Assembly: GCF_003628145.1 (NCBI RefSeq)
Contig: NZ_RBZV01000001.1
Span: 570,299 to 634,298, forward strand
Source: Trinickia fusca
Lineage (GTDB): Bacteria > Pseudomonadota > Gammaproteobacteria > Burkholderiales > Burkholderiaceae
Length of the DNA: 64,000 bases
Reading direction: 5' to 3'
A program made the position numbers and the translations under genes. Shown here one piece after another: positions 1 through 8,697 of this stretch (its first letter is position 1; the number at the start of each line of letters is the position of its first letter). The notes beneath the pieces are model-generated. The model saw nothing but the letters and a program-made list of their open reading frames with translations, was not told the DNA's origin and searched no databases.

Positions 1-596
1 GTTTGTTTGGGCGCTGCGAGGTAAGTCGGCGTGTCGAACGGCGCAGGGCGATCGAGCGGCGGTGCGACCCGCCGAATGCCGTCGAACCGCTTGGCCCAAT
101 ACGAATTGGTCAAATAGTCGAGGCGCACCGTGCCGCCCGTCGACGGCGCGTTCACGAAGCGCAGTTTGCCGACGTAAATGCCGACGTGCGAATGCGCTCG
201 CCCCGTCGTGTTGAAAAAAATGAGGTCACCCGGCGCGATCTCGTCGGGCTCAATGGCCTTGCCGCGTTCGCTCATGTCCGCCGTCGTGCGTGGCAGATTG
301 ACGTCGGCGGACCGCGCAACGACATACCGCACAAACCCGCTGCAATCGAAGCCGCTCTCGGGCGTATTGCCTCCCCACCGGTATGGCACGCCGACGAGGC
401 TCATCGCCTGGATCGAAATTTCTTCTCTGCCAATGCTGTGATCGACGAAATTCGGCGAACCGGGCGGCATCGTGCGCAGTGCATTGCCGGCGCTCGCGCT
501 GGGCGACACGCTCGATGAACGCGAATAGCGCGGCGGGGCGCTCGAACATGCGGCGAGCGTGAGCAGAGTCAGCAGGACAAATCCGAATCGGCGCAT
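1..596 (-). CDS. NlpC/P60-family lipoprotein, C-terminus cut by window edge
   Basis: Read from the ATG at 596, the frame stays open to base 1, so about 198 N-terminal residues are seen and the end is missing. A short hydrophobic signal ends in a lipobox (LTLAAC, Cys17), which predicts an outer-membrane or periplasmic lipoprotein. The NlpC/P60 cysteine-peptidase core follows: Cys85 in DCSGF, His137 in HSHVGIYVG, and a third polar position that is Asn149 (FVNAP), where E. coli MepS has His. The family cleaves peptidoglycan cross-links or stem peptides; MepS/Spr is the closest well-known relative. The exact substrate is inferred. No clear Shine-Dalgarno sequence is visible before the start. Confidence 0.85.
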   Translation of the reverse strand, partial: MRRFGFVLLTLLTLAACSSAPPRYSRSSSVSPSASAGNALRTMPPGSPNFVDHSIGREEISIQAMSLVGVPYRWGGNTPESGFDCSGFVRYVVARSADVNLPRTTADMSERGKAIEPDEIAPGDLIFFNTTGRAHSHVGIYVGKLRFVNAPSTGGTVRLDYLTNSYWAKRFDGIRRVAPPLDRPAPFDTPTYLAAPKQ

Positions 597-760
597 GGAC
601 GAGTAGGGGGCGAAGCAAAGCTCGCCGTGGTCTGACGAACGATGCGCCCGATAGTAGCCCTGCAGATAGGGACTTAGCAACCTTTCCTAAGAAATGACTT
701 GAAGTTCGCGGCACATTGTTGCGGTCCGCCTACGCCGGCGGTGCCATTTCTGCCCCAAAA

Positions 761-791
761 AGAAAAAACGCCTGGCGCAAAGGCCAGGCGT
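761..791 (-). terminator. Rho-independent terminator of the PhoH gene
   Basis: A perfect 9-bp inverted repeat (768-776 with 783-791) has a 6-nt loop. On the minus strand it is followed by a run of T (complement of 761-768). It lies 27 bases past the stop codon of the PIN-PhoH gene, so it is its natural terminator. Confidence 0.85.
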
Positions 792-817
792 CAAAGTCGA
801 AGCCCTGTGACGGCGCG

Positions 818-2644
818 TCAGAGAATGTCGGACGCGTAGTCGGCGAGCCGCGAGCGTTCGCCGCGAGCCAGCGTCACGTGGCCGCCGTGCGACCAGCCCT
901 TGAAGCGATCGACGACGTAAGTGAGGCCCGAACTGCCTTCGGTCAGATAAGGCGTGTCGATCTGCGCGATGTTGCCGAGGCACACGATCTTGGTGCCAGG
1001 GCCGGCGCGCGTGACGAGCGTCTTCATCTGCTTGGGCGTCAGGTTCTGCGCTTCGTCGATGATCAGATACTTGTCGACGAACGTGCGTCCACGCATGAAG
1101 TTCATGCTCTTGACCTTCAGTCGCGAGCGAATGAGCTCTTGCGTCGCCGCGCGGCCCCATTCGCCGGCGCTGTCGTCGGTCTTTTGCAGCACTTCGAGGT
1201 TATCGTCGAACGCGCCCATCCAGGGCTGCATCTTCTCTTCCTCGGTGCCCGGCAGAAAACCGATGTCCTCACCGACCGGCACCGTCGCCCGCGTGACGAT
1301 GATCTCGTTGTAGCGCTTCTCGTCGAGCACTTGCGCGAGACCGGCCGCGAGTGCGACGAGCGTCTTGCCCGTACCCGCCTGGCCGAGCAGCGTCACGAAG
1401 TCGATGTCGGGATTCATCAGCAGATTGAGCGCGAAGTTCTGCTCGCGATTGCGCGCCGTAATGCCCCACACGTTGTTCTTGTGATGGCTGTAGTCGCGCA
1501 GCGTCTGCAGCAGCGCCGTCTTGCCGTTGATCTCGCGCACGAGCGCGTGGAACGTGGGCTCGCCGTTTTGCGGCTCGAGGTACACGAATTCGTTCACGAG
1601 CAGCGACGGGCACAGCGGGCCGGTCACGCGGTAATAGGTCGTGCCCGTCTTCGTGTCCTGCCAGCTCTCCATGCCCTTGCCGTGCTTGGTCCAGAAATCC
1701 TGGGGCAGCGCGCGGACGCCGGAGAACAGCAGGTCCTTGTCTTCGAGAACCTGATCGTTGAAGTAGTCTTCCGCCGGCAAGCCCAGCGCATGCGCCTTGA
1801 TGCGCATGTTGATGTCTTTCGACACGAGCACGACCTGGCGATCCGCGCGGTCGCGCTGCAACGCACGAACGACGCCGAGGATCTGATTGTCGGCTTTGCC
1901 TTGCGGCAGGCCCTCGACGGGCTCGATGTCGGTAAGCTTGGTCTGGAAGAACAGGCGGCCGAGCGCTTCGCGGCTGCCCAGACGCGAAAGCGGCAAGCCT
2001 TCGGCGATCGGCCCCACGTTCGCGACGAGGGAGTCGAGTGTGCGGCTGACCTGCCGGGCGTTGCGCGCGACTTCCGACATCCCTTTCTTGTGGTTGTCGA
2101 GCTCCTCGAGCGTCATCATCGGCAGGTAGACGTCGTGCTCCTCGAAGCGGAACAAGCACGTCGGGTCGTGCATCAGCACGTTCGTATCGAGCACGAACAG
2201 TTTGCGGATCTCGGCTGCGGGCTCGCTCTTGCGCGTACGCGATTTTGCGGCCGTAGGCGTCGCGGCCGGTGCGGCCGCTGGCGGCTCGCTGGCAGGTTCC
2301 TTCTGCCGCGCGACCGGCGCGGGCGCGGGCGTGGCTGCCGGTACGGGCGTCAGCAAAGCCGCCGTCTGTTTCGATTTGCGAGCGCGTGTGGCGGGCTCAG
2401 CTTGGCTGGCGCCAGGTGCGGCAGTGGCGGGCACCTGTATAGGCTTGAGCGTGGCCGCGGTATTGGCCGCCCGCGTCATCGGTTTTGCGACGCTTGTCGA
2501 ACCGGCTGCCTGATAGTCAGCAGCTTCCGCTTGCTCCCCAACGCTGCCCTGTTTTCTAGCACTTTTGGCTGGCCGTGCTTTGGCCTTGAATTCATCTGCC
2601 GGCAACAGCGTGCCGAGTTTGCTGGGCGGGGTAGGCAAAGGCAT
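818..2644 (-). CDS. PIN-PhoH fusion ATPase (PhoH2 type)
   Basis: A 608-residue protein from the ATG at 2644, chosen over an in-frame ATG 27 bases upstream because GAGGGA sits just before it. Residues 1-145 are an Ala/Pro/Lys-rich, probably disordered region. A PIN RNase domain spans about 148-290 (LDTN with Asp153, and a later acidic SKD). A PhoH ATPase domain fills the C-terminal third, with Walker A GQAGTGKT at 421-428 and Walker B LIIDE at 527-531. PIN-PhoH proteins in other bacteria are described as ATP-dependent RNA-unwinding ribonucleases; that activity is inferred here. Transcribed alone: terminator downstream, about 350 bp intergenic upstream. Confidence 0.92.
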   Translation of the reverse strand: MPLPTPPSKLGTLLPADEFKAKARPAKSARKQGSVGEQAEAADYQAAGSTSVAKPMTRAANTAATLKPIQVPATAAPGASQAEPATRARKSKQTAALLTPVPAATPAPAPVARQKEPASEPPAAAPAATPTAAKSRTRKSEPAAEIRKLFVLDTNVLMHDPTCLFRFEEHDVYLPMMTLEELDNHKKGMSEVARNARQVSRTLDSLVANVGPIAEGLPLSRLGSREALGRLFFQTKLTDIEPVEGLPQGKADNQILGVVRALQRDRADRQVVLVSKDINMRIKAHALGLPAEDYFNDQVLEDKDLLFSGVRALPQDFWTKHGKGMESWQDTKTGTTYYRVTGPLCPSLLVNEFVYLEPQNGEPTFHALVREINGKTALLQTLRDYSHHKNNVWGITARNREQNFALNLLMNPDIDFVTLLGQAGTGKTLVALAAGLAQVLDEKRYNEIIVTRATVPVGEDIGFLPGTEEEKMQPWMGAFDDNLEVLQKTDDSAGEWGRAATQELIRSRLKVKSMNFMRGRTFVDKYLIIDEAQNLTPKQMKTLVTRAGPGTKIVCLGNIAQIDTPYLTEGSSGLTYVVDRFKGWSHGGHVTLARGERSRLADYASDIL

Positions 2645-2993
2645 GGTTTCCCTCAAAAAATCGGGTCGCATATCGTGCGCCGCGTCGTTGCTTCATGCCG
2701 GCCGCCGCGAGGGCGGCGTGCTGCGTGTCGGCGCCGGGCGGCGCGTGTGAAATTTCGAAACGCCGGTTCGCCTAGTTTTCGATCGACTCCTTGCGAAGAA
2801 AGAAGGGCCGCGAAGCCGGTTGGCCGCGCACAAATAAAAAAGCCGCCGCCCCAGTTGCAACGGAGCAAGCGGCTCGCCTTCGAGCATCGCGCGGCGCCTG
2901 ACGGTTCGTTTGATGTCTTGCATCAATCGTGCCGGCGCGGCAGCGGAGGAAACTAAGTGAACGGGAACTCATTGCAACGCAATATAACGCGCG
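2645..2993. other. Intergenic region between PhoH gene and bcp
   Basis: A 349-bp stretch with no supportable gene. It holds the probable bcp terminator (2834-2874), and the rest should contain the promoter and leader of the PhoH gene on the minus strand. I found no convincing -35/-10 pair. The short open frames here overlap each other on both strands and lack ribosome binding sites. Confidence 0.6.
2834..2874 (-). terminator. Probable terminator of bcp
   Basis: On the minus strand AGCCGC pairs with GCGGCT around an imperfect GC-rich inner stem, and six T follow directly. It sits about 120 bases beyond the bcp stop codon. The stem has two mismatches, so it is weaker than the other terminators in the window. 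Confidence 0.6.
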
Positions 2994-3455
2994 TCAAAGT
3001 CCTTGTACAGCTTCGAGCGTTTCGTCCACGTGACCGGGCACCTTGATCCCGCGCCATTCGCGGCGCAGCACGCCTTCGGCGTCGATCAGGAACGTCGAGC
3101 GCTCGATGCCTCGCACTTCTTTGCCATACATCTTTTTCATTTTGATGACGCTGAACAGCGTGCACAACGCTTCGTCGGTATCGGCGATCAGCGGGAACGG
3201 CAGCTCGAGCTTGGCCTTGAAATTTTCATGCGAGCGCAGGCTGTCGCGCGACACGCCGACGATCTCGGCGCCGGCCTTCTTGAACTTCGGATACAGGTCG
3301 CGAAACTGCAGGCCCTCGGTCGTGCAGCCCGGCGTGTTGTCCTTGGGATAAAAGTACAAGACGACCTTCTTGCCCCGCAGGCCGGACAGCGTGAAATCGC
3401 CTCCGGTCGCGGCAGCGGTGAAATCAGGGACGGCTTGATCGACTGCAATGTGCAC
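2994..3455 (-). CDS. bcp: Thioredoxin-dependent peroxiredoxin, Bcp/PrxQ family
   Basis: 153 residues starting at a GTG with AGGAGA seven bases upstream. It reduces hydrogen peroxide and organic hydroperoxides with electrons from thioredoxin, in the cytoplasm. The peroxidatic cysteine is Cys44 in TPGCTTEG. The position five residues on, where E. coli Bcp carries its resolving cysteine, is not Cys here. The only other cysteine is Cys98 (DEALCTLF), matching the variant PrxQ layout in which the resolving Cys lies on a later helix. It follows arnD by 87 bases on the same strand and may receive read-through from the arn operon. Confidence 0.95.
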   Translation of the reverse strand: MHIAVDQAVPDFTAAATGGDFTLSGLRGKKVVLYFYPKDNTPGCTTEGLQFRDLYPKFKKAGAEIVGVSRDSLRSHENFKAKLELPFPLIADTDEALCTLFSVIKMKKMYGKEVRGIERSTFLIDAEGVLRREWRGIKVPGHVDETLEAVQGL

Positions 3456-3542
3456 TTGGTTCTCCTGTTGTTATCGCGCAAAGCGTTCGAGGGGCTTCTC
3501 TGTGACGACGACCCGCCGGCAACGACCGGCACCCGGCAGGGC

Positions 3543-4439
3543 TCAGTCGGGCTGGACGATCAGCTCGCCGGAGCGGCCCGGGATTTCCCCCCAGGTGACA
3601 GGGTACGATGGCAGCGTGTCGCGGTCCAGCGCAGCATGGTAGTCGCCCATCGTGGCGAAAGTGTGGCCTTGCGCTTGCCAACCTGCGAGCAGCCGTTCGA
3701 ATACCGGGGCGAGCTTCTGGCCTTCGAGCTCGGCGTGCAGCGTGAACACCTGATCGTGCGGATTGCGTTCGGTGCACGCGAGCAGCCGCCGTTCGACGTT
3801 GGTCGCATCAAACCCGTCCACGCCGAGCAGCTCGTCGAGCGTCGGCAGCGTCGTCGGCAGTTGCACGTGGGCGAGCGTCTTGCCGTCGGCCACCGGGCAA
3901 TAGGGCGAGTGGCCGCGTCCGTCGGACGCGTAGCGCATGCCCCACGCATCGAGCTGCCGGAACGCGTGCTCGTTCATCTGCCAGCCCGCGCTGCCATGCG
4001 TGACGGGCGGGGCGCCGAAGATGTCGACGAAGCGCTCGAAGCTCTGTTGCATCTGGCGGACCGTCCAGTCATGGCCACGCTGACGCACGTTGTCCTGCCA
4101 GTAGACGTGGTCCCACGTATGGATGCCGCACTCGAAGCCGGCTTCGTGAATGGCCCGCATCTGCGCTTGCGCCCGCATGCCGATGTCGGGCCCCGGCAGC
4201 AGCACCCCGTACATCAGCTGCTTGATGCCGTAATGTTCGACCACCGACGTGCGCGACACCTTCTTGAGGAACCCCGGACGCAGCACGCGGCGCAGTGCCC
4301 AGCCCGTGTGATCGGGGCCGAGGCTGAACAGAAACGTCGCGCGCGCCTTGAAGCGATCGAGCATGCGCGCGAGATTCGGCACGCCTTCACGCGTGCCGCG
4401 CAGCGTGTCGACGTCGATCTTCAGGACGATACGAGCCAA
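3543..4439 (-). CDS. arnD: ArnD, 4-deoxy-4-formamido-L-arabinose-phosphoundecaprenol deformylase
   Basis: 298 residues. It removes the formyl group from undecaprenyl-phosphate-linked Ara4FN, giving the Ara4N lipid donor. The polysaccharide-deacetylase (NodB) fold is visible: KIDVDT near the N-terminus carries metal-binding acids and GIHTWDH supplies the histidines. The start is a TTG at 4439, because GAGGA sits seven bases upstream, overlapping the end of the preceding gene, and the next in-frame Met is 25 residues inside the conserved core. Last gene of the arn operon, 15 bases after the decarboxylase gene. Confidence 0.95.
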   Translation of the reverse strand: MARIVLKIDVDTLRGTREGVPNLARMLDRFKARATFLFSLGPDHTGWALRRVLRPGFLKKVSRTSVVEHYGIKQLMYGVLLPGPDIGMRAQAQMRAIHEAGFECGIHTWDHVYWQDNVRQRGHDWTVRQMQQSFERFVDIFGAPPVTHGSAGWQMNEHAFRQLDAWGMRYASDGRGHSPYCPVADGKTLAHVQLPTTLPTLDELLGVDGFDATNVERRLLACTERNPHDQVFTLHAELEGQKLAPVFERLLAGWQAQGHTFATMGDYHAALDRDTLPSYPVTWGEIPGRSGELIVQPD

Positions 4440-4454
4440 CGAGCGGTCCTCGTC

Positions 4455-5525
4455 TTATTGCTGCTGCTCGACCAGCGCGCGTGCCTCGGCCACGTGGCCG
4501 CGGTACGCTTCGAAGATCTTGCGCAGTGCTTCGTCGAACGTTGCCTGCGGCGCCCAGCCGAGCTCGTCCATCGTGTTTTCGATCTTCGGCACCCGGTTCT
4601 GCACGTCCTGATAGCCCTTGCCGTAGTAGGCGCCCGACGATGTTTCGACGAGCTGTACGGCCTTGGCGGATTCGGCGTACTCGGGGTACTCGGCCGCGAG
4701 CGCCAGCATCTTGTGCGCAAGCTCACGCACCGAGAAGTTGTTCTTCGGATTGCCGATGTTGTAGATCTTGCCCGACGCAATGCCGTTCGCATTCTCGATG
4801 ATCTTCATCAGCGCGCTGATGCCGTCGTCGATGTCGGTGAACGCACGCTTTTGCGAGCCGCCGTCGACGAGGCTGATGTTCTCGCCGCGCACGATGTGGC
4901 CGAGGAACTGCGTGACGACGCGCGAGCTGCCTTCCTTCGGCGTGTAGATCGAGTCGAGGCCCGGGCCGATCCAGTTGAACGGGCGGAACAGCGTGAAGTT
5001 CAAGCCTTCCTGCATGCCGTAGCCCCAGATCACGCGGTCCATCAGCTGCTTCGAGCACGCGTAGATCCAGCGCGGCTTGTTGATCGGGCCGTAGGTGAGC
5101 GGCGAGTTTTCCGGGTCGAACTCGTCGTCGGCGCACATGCCGTAGACCTCGGACGTCGACGGGAATACCAGATGCTTACGGTACTTGACCGCCGAACGCA
5201 CGATCGGCAGGTTCGCTTCGAAATCGAGCTCGAACACGCGCAGCGGCTGCTGCACGTAGGTTGCGGGCGTTGCGATCGCCACGAGGGGCAGGATGACGTC
5301 GCACTTCTTGACGTGATATTCGACCCACTCCTTGTTGATCGTGATATCGCCTTCGAAGAAGTGCATGCGCTCGTGATTGGCGAGCTCGCCGAGGCGATCC
5401 GTCTGCATGTCCATGCCGAAGACTTCCCAATCGGTCGTCTCGAGAATGCGCTTGGACAGATGATGGCCAATGAAGCCATTGACGCCAAGAATCAGGACTT
5501 TTTTGCGGGAACCTTCGGTTTTCAT
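4455..5525 (-). CDS. arnA: UDP-glucuronate C4 dehydrogenase/decarboxylase (ArnA C-terminal function)
   Basis: 356 residues, equivalent to the C-terminal half of enterobacterial ArnA. It oxidises and decarboxylates UDP-glucuronic acid to UDP-4-keto-pentose using NAD. Seen: Rossmann motif GVNGFIG (14-20), STSEVYG with Ser125 and Glu126, and the SDR pair Tyr155/Lys159 (YACSK), all matching known ArnA catalytic positions. The ATG at 5525 overlaps the stop of the formyltransferase gene as ATGA, so the two ArnA activities are separate, translationally coupled proteins. Its product feeds ArnB. Confidence 0.95.
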   Translation of the reverse strand: MKTEGSRKKVLILGVNGFIGHHLSKRILETTDWEVFGMDMQTDRLGELANHERMHFFEGDITINKEWVEYHVKKCDVILPLVAIATPATYVQQPLRVFELDFEANLPIVRSAVKYRKHLVFPSTSEVYGMCADDEFDPENSPLTYGPINKPRWIYACSKQLMDRVIWGYGMQEGLNFTLFRPFNWIGPGLDSIYTPKEGSSRVVTQFLGHIVRGENISLVDGGSQKRAFTDIDDGISALMKIIENANGIASGKIYNIGNPKNNFSVRELAHKMLALAAEYPEYAESAKAVQLVETSSGAYYGKGYQDVQNRVPKIENTMDELGWAPQATFDEALRKIFEAYRGHVAEARALVEQQQ

Positions 5526-6469
5526 GAATGACGGGAAGAATGAGTGAGCTGGACGAACTGCGCGGGGGTGACGGCGGTCTGCTGACCGTCGCGTTCGATC
5601 CGCAGTTCGGAAATGGCGATGGCGCGCGCGTCGCCGCATACGCCAAAAAACGCATTATCGCTTACGTGCAGACCCGGCGGCAAATTGGCCGTCGAGAGCC
5701 GTGCCATGGTGCCGGGTGTAGCAAGCCGGGCACGGGCCACGACGAAGCGGGCCGTGCCGATGTCGGTGAAGGCGCCCGGGTAGGGCGGCGCCACCGCGCG
5801 AATCAGGTTGTAGACGCGCTCGGCCGGTTGCGACCAGTCGATGCGGCCGTCTTCGGGCTTGCGTCCGCCGAAGTAGCTGCCGCTGGCGAGGTCGTTGGGC
5901 AGGTGCGGCGCCTCGCCGGCGATGAGCGCCGGCAGCACGCGCCACAGCGTCTGCTCGCAAGCGACCGTCACTTTGTCGAACACTTGCTGCGCGGTGTCGT
6001 CGGGCAGGATCGGCACGCTGGTCTGCGCCACGATCGCGCCGGCGTCGGGCTTGACGGCCATTTCATGCAGCGTCGCGCCCGTTTCCGTTTCGCCGTGGAG
6101 CACGGCCCAGTTGGTCGGCACGCGGCCGCGGTATTTCGGCAGCAGCGAGCCGTGCATGTTGTAGGCGCCGCGCGGCGCGAGCCCGAGCACCTCGACGGGC
6201 AGCATGTGCCGATAGTAGAACGAAAAGATGAAGTCGGGCCGGGCGCGGCGCACCGCCTCGCTCAGCTCGGCGCCGGCGGGGTCGGCGGGCCGGATGACCT
6301 CGATGCCGTGCTCGGCGGCCACCGACGCGACGCTGCCGAACCAGATGTTCTCGTTCGGGTTGTCCTCGTGCGTGACCACGAGCGCGACATCGACACCGCG
6401 CGCGAGCAGCACTTGCAGGCAGCGGACGCCGACGTTGTGGTAGGCGAAGACGACGGCGCGCGGCTTCAT
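5522..6469 (-). CDS. arnA: UDP-Ara4N formyltransferase (ArnA N-terminal function)
   Basis: 315 residues, equivalent to the N-terminal half of E. coli ArnA. It N-formylates UDP-L-Ara4N with 10-formyl-tetrahydrofolate, which favours transfer to undecaprenyl phosphate by ArnC. The catalytic triad is present: Asn104 and His106 in YNMHGSLLPKYRGR, and Asp142 in KPDAGAIV. A FMT C-terminal-type domain follows. The ATG at 6469 overlaps the arnC stop codon by four bases (ATGA), and its own stop overlaps the next ATG in the same way, so the operon is tightly coupled here. Confidence 0.95.
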   Translation of the reverse strand: MKPRAVVFAYHNVGVRCLQVLLARGVDVALVVTHEDNPNENIWFGSVASVAAEHGIEVIRPADPAGAELSEAVRRARPDFIFSFYYRHMLPVEVLGLAPRGAYNMHGSLLPKYRGRVPTNWAVLHGETETGATLHEMAVKPDAGAIVAQTSVPILPDDTAQQVFDKVTVACEQTLWRVLPALIAGEAPHLPNDLASGSYFGGRKPEDGRIDWSQPAERVYNLIRAVAPPYPGAFTDIGTARFVVARARLATPGTMARLSTANLPPGLHVSDNAFFGVCGDARAIAISELRIERDGQQTAVTPAQFVQLTHSSRHS

Positions 6470-7485
6470 CGGTTCAGGTCCTGGCCGACGACGCGTTCGG
6501 CATGCCGCTCACCGGCGTGCAGGTCTTGCGGGCGCGCCTCGAGCACCGTCTGCACCAGATAGCGCGGACGCGCCCGCACCTGCTGGTAGATGCGGCCGAT
6601 GTACTCGCCGAGCAGGCCTAGCGCGAAGATGATCACGCCGAGCATGAAGAACGTGATGGCGAACAGCGTGAACACGCCCTGGACTTCGGCGCCGACCACG
6701 AAGCGGCGGATCACGAGCAGCACGAACAGCCCGGCCGAGCCCATCGACAGGAGCACGCCGATGAACGAGAGCCACTGCAGCGGGACGACGGAGAAGCCCG
6801 TCACGAGATCGAAGTTGAGACGGATCAGGCTATACAGCGAGTACTTCGATTCGCCGGCAAAGCGCTCCTCGTGGGCCACTTCGACTTCGATCGGGTTCTG
6901 CGCGAACGTGTAGGCGAGCGCGGGAATGAACGTGTTGACTTCGCCGCAGCGGTTGATCGTGTCGATGATCTGCCGGCTGTAGGCGCGCAGCATGCAGCCC
7001 TGATCGGTCATCTTGATGCGCGTGATGCGCTCGCGCAGGCCGTTCATGGCGCGCGAGGCCTTGCGGCGCCACAGGCTGTCCTGACGCTCCTTGCGGATCG
7101 AGCCCACGTAGTCGTAGCCCTCGCGCATCTTGGTGACGAGCTTGCCGATTTCCTCGGGCGGATTTTGCAGATCGGCATCGAGTGTGATGACGATCTCGCC
7201 GCGCGATTGCTCGAAGCCCGCGAGGATCGCCATGTGCTGGCCGTAGTTGCCGTTCAGCAGCACGACGCGCGTGGTATCGGGGCGCGCGCGAAACTGTGCG
7301 GCCAGCAGTGCGGCCGACTTGTCGCGACTTCCGTCGTTGACGAGGAGTATTTCGTAGCTCGTGCCGAGCGCGTCGAGCGCCGGGTACAGGCGCGCGAACA
7401 GGGCCGGCAGCCCGGCTTCCTCGTTGTAGACGGGAATGACGATCGAGACTTCTGGGGGCGTCGGGCGATGTTCGGTGTGACTCAT
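6466..7485 (-). CDS. arnC: ArnC, undecaprenyl-phosphate Ara4FN transferase
   Basis: 339 residues from the ATG at 7485, preferred over one 27 bases upstream because GGAAG precedes it and it starts five bases after arnB ends. It transfers formylated Ara4N from UDP to undecaprenyl phosphate on the inner membrane. A GT2 domain occupies the N-terminal two thirds (VSIVIPVYNEE at 13-23, nucleotide/metal motif TLDADLQNPP with Asp103 and Asp105). Two strong membrane helices lie at about 230-310, as in ArnC/DPM1-type enzymes. Confidence 0.95.
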   Translation of the reverse strand: MSHTEHRPTPPEVSIVIPVYNEEAGLPALFARLYPALDALGTSYEILLVNDGSRDKSAALLAAQFRARPDTTRVVLLNGNYGQHMAILAGFEQSRGEIVITLDADLQNPPEEIGKLVTKMREGYDYVGSIRKERQDSLWRRKASRAMNGLRERITRIKMTDQGCMLRAYSRQIIDTINRCGEVNTFIPALAYTFAQNPIEVEVAHEERFAGESKYSLYSLIRLNFDLVTGFSVVPLQWLSFIGVLLSMGSAGLFVLLVIRRFVVGAEVQGVFTLFAITFFMLGVIIFALGLLGEYIGRIYQQVRARPRYLVQTVLEARPQDLHAGERHAERVVGQDLNR

Positions 7486-7490
7486 GACGC

Positions 7491-8645
7491 TTACTTCCGG
7501 TTTTGTTCGCAAATTTCGTTGACGGCAGCGCAGACGCGCGCGACATCGTGTTCGGTCATCTGCGTGAACAGCGGCAGCGTGACCGTCGAGACGCCGAACC
7601 GCTCGGCATGGGGGAACATGCCCGGCGCGAAGCCGCGCGCGCGGTAGAGCGTGAACAGATGAATGGCCGGGTAATGCACGCCCGTGCCGATGCCGTACTC
7701 ATCGTGCAACTTCTTCATGAAGCTGGCGCGATCGAGCGTGAGCTGCTCGAGCGGCAGCGTGATCTGGAACATATGCCAGTTGCTGTTCTCGAAGTCGGCC
7801 ACGGGCAGGCCCATGCCGAGCTGGTGCGCGGAGCCGCCGGTGAAGCCTTCGAAGTAGGCGCGTGCGAGCGCTTTGCGTTGCGAGAGGAAGCGCTCGAAGT
7901 TCGCGAGCTGGCCGAGGCCCACGCGCGCGGCGACGTCCGTCAGGTTGTACTTGCCGCCGAGCAGGTCGCAGTCCATGCCATCGAAGCCCGTGCGCGTGAT
8001 GCCTTGCAGGCGGTACTTGCGCGCGAGTTCGGCTTCTTCCTCGTTGTTGAGCACGAGCGCGCCGCCTTCGATCGACGTGAGGTTCTTGTTCGCATGGAAG
8101 CTGAACGAGACGATGTCGCCGAGCTTGCCGATGCGCTCGCCGCGCCACGTCGAGCCGAATGCTTGGGCAGCGTCCTCGATCACGCGCAGCTTATAGGCCC
8201 GGGCGATTTCGTAGAGCCGGTCCATGTCGACGGGCAGCCCTGCGAGATAGACCGGAATGATGGCCTTGGTGCGCGGCGTGATCGCCTTCTCGAGCAGGTT
8301 CAGGTCGAGATTGCGCGTGACGGGGTCGATATCGACGAACACCGGCGTCGCGCCGACTTCGAGCACCACGTTGCTCGTGGCGACCCAGGACGCGGGCGAG
8401 GTGATGACCTCGTCGCCTGCGCCGACACCGGCAATGCGCAGGCCGATCTCGAGCGTGGCCGTGCCCGAGTTGAACGTGCGCACCGGGCGGCCGCCGCAGA
8501 ATTCGGAAAGCTGCTTCTCGAACGCCTGGTTTTGCGGGCCCGTCGTGATCCAGCCGCTGCGCAGCACGTCCGCGACGCCCTGGATCGTTTCTTCGTCGAT
8601 GTCGGGCCGCACGAACGGCAAAAAGGGAAGGGATGCCTGGGTCAT
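7491..8645 (-). CDS. arnB: ArnB, UDP-4-amino-4-deoxy-L-arabinose aminotransferase
   Basis: 384 residues, the normal ArnB length. A PLP enzyme that aminates UDP-4-keto-pentose with glutamate to give UDP-L-Ara4N. The DegT/DnrJ/EryC1/StrS family motifs are clear: GTATLEIGL, the EDAAQAFG loop whose Asp binds the PLP ring nitrogen, and the PLP lysine Lys187 in FHANKNLTSIEGG (Lys188 in Salmonella/E. coli ArnB). Between the SMR gene and arnC in the operon. The upstream ribosome binding site is weak. Confidence 0.95.
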   Translation of the reverse strand: MTQASLPFLPFVRPDIDEETIQGVADVLRSGWITTGPQNQAFEKQLSEFCGGRPVRTFNSGTATLEIGLRIAGVGAGDEVITSPASWVATSNVVLEVGATPVFVDIDPVTRNLDLNLLEKAITPRTKAIIPVYLAGLPVDMDRLYEIARAYKLRVIEDAAQAFGSTWRGERIGKLGDIVSFSFHANKNLTSIEGGALVLNNEEEAELARKYRLQGITRTGFDGMDCDLLGGKYNLTDVAARVGLGQLANFERFLSQRKALARAYFEGFTGGSAHQLGMGLPVADFENSNWHMFQITLPLEQLTLDRASFMKKLHDEYGIGTGVHYPAIHLFTLYRARGFAPGMFPHAERFGVSTVTLPLFTQMTEHDVARVCAAVNEICEQNRK

Positions 8646-8697
8646 GGGTTTAGGCTGAGCTCGAGTTGAAGTTGGTATGAGAATGGGGCGAGGCGCA

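Noticed and set aside
2692-2702. TCATGCCGGCC as a dispersed repeat shared with the hfq-hflX hairpin
   Set aside because: Only 11 bases are shared, in a GC-rich genome, with no other flanking similarity.
4455-6469. A frameshift breaking a fused arnA
   Set aside because: The two parts have complete ends, an exact ATGA overlap, and full start and end regions of each enzyme. A natural split is a better reading.
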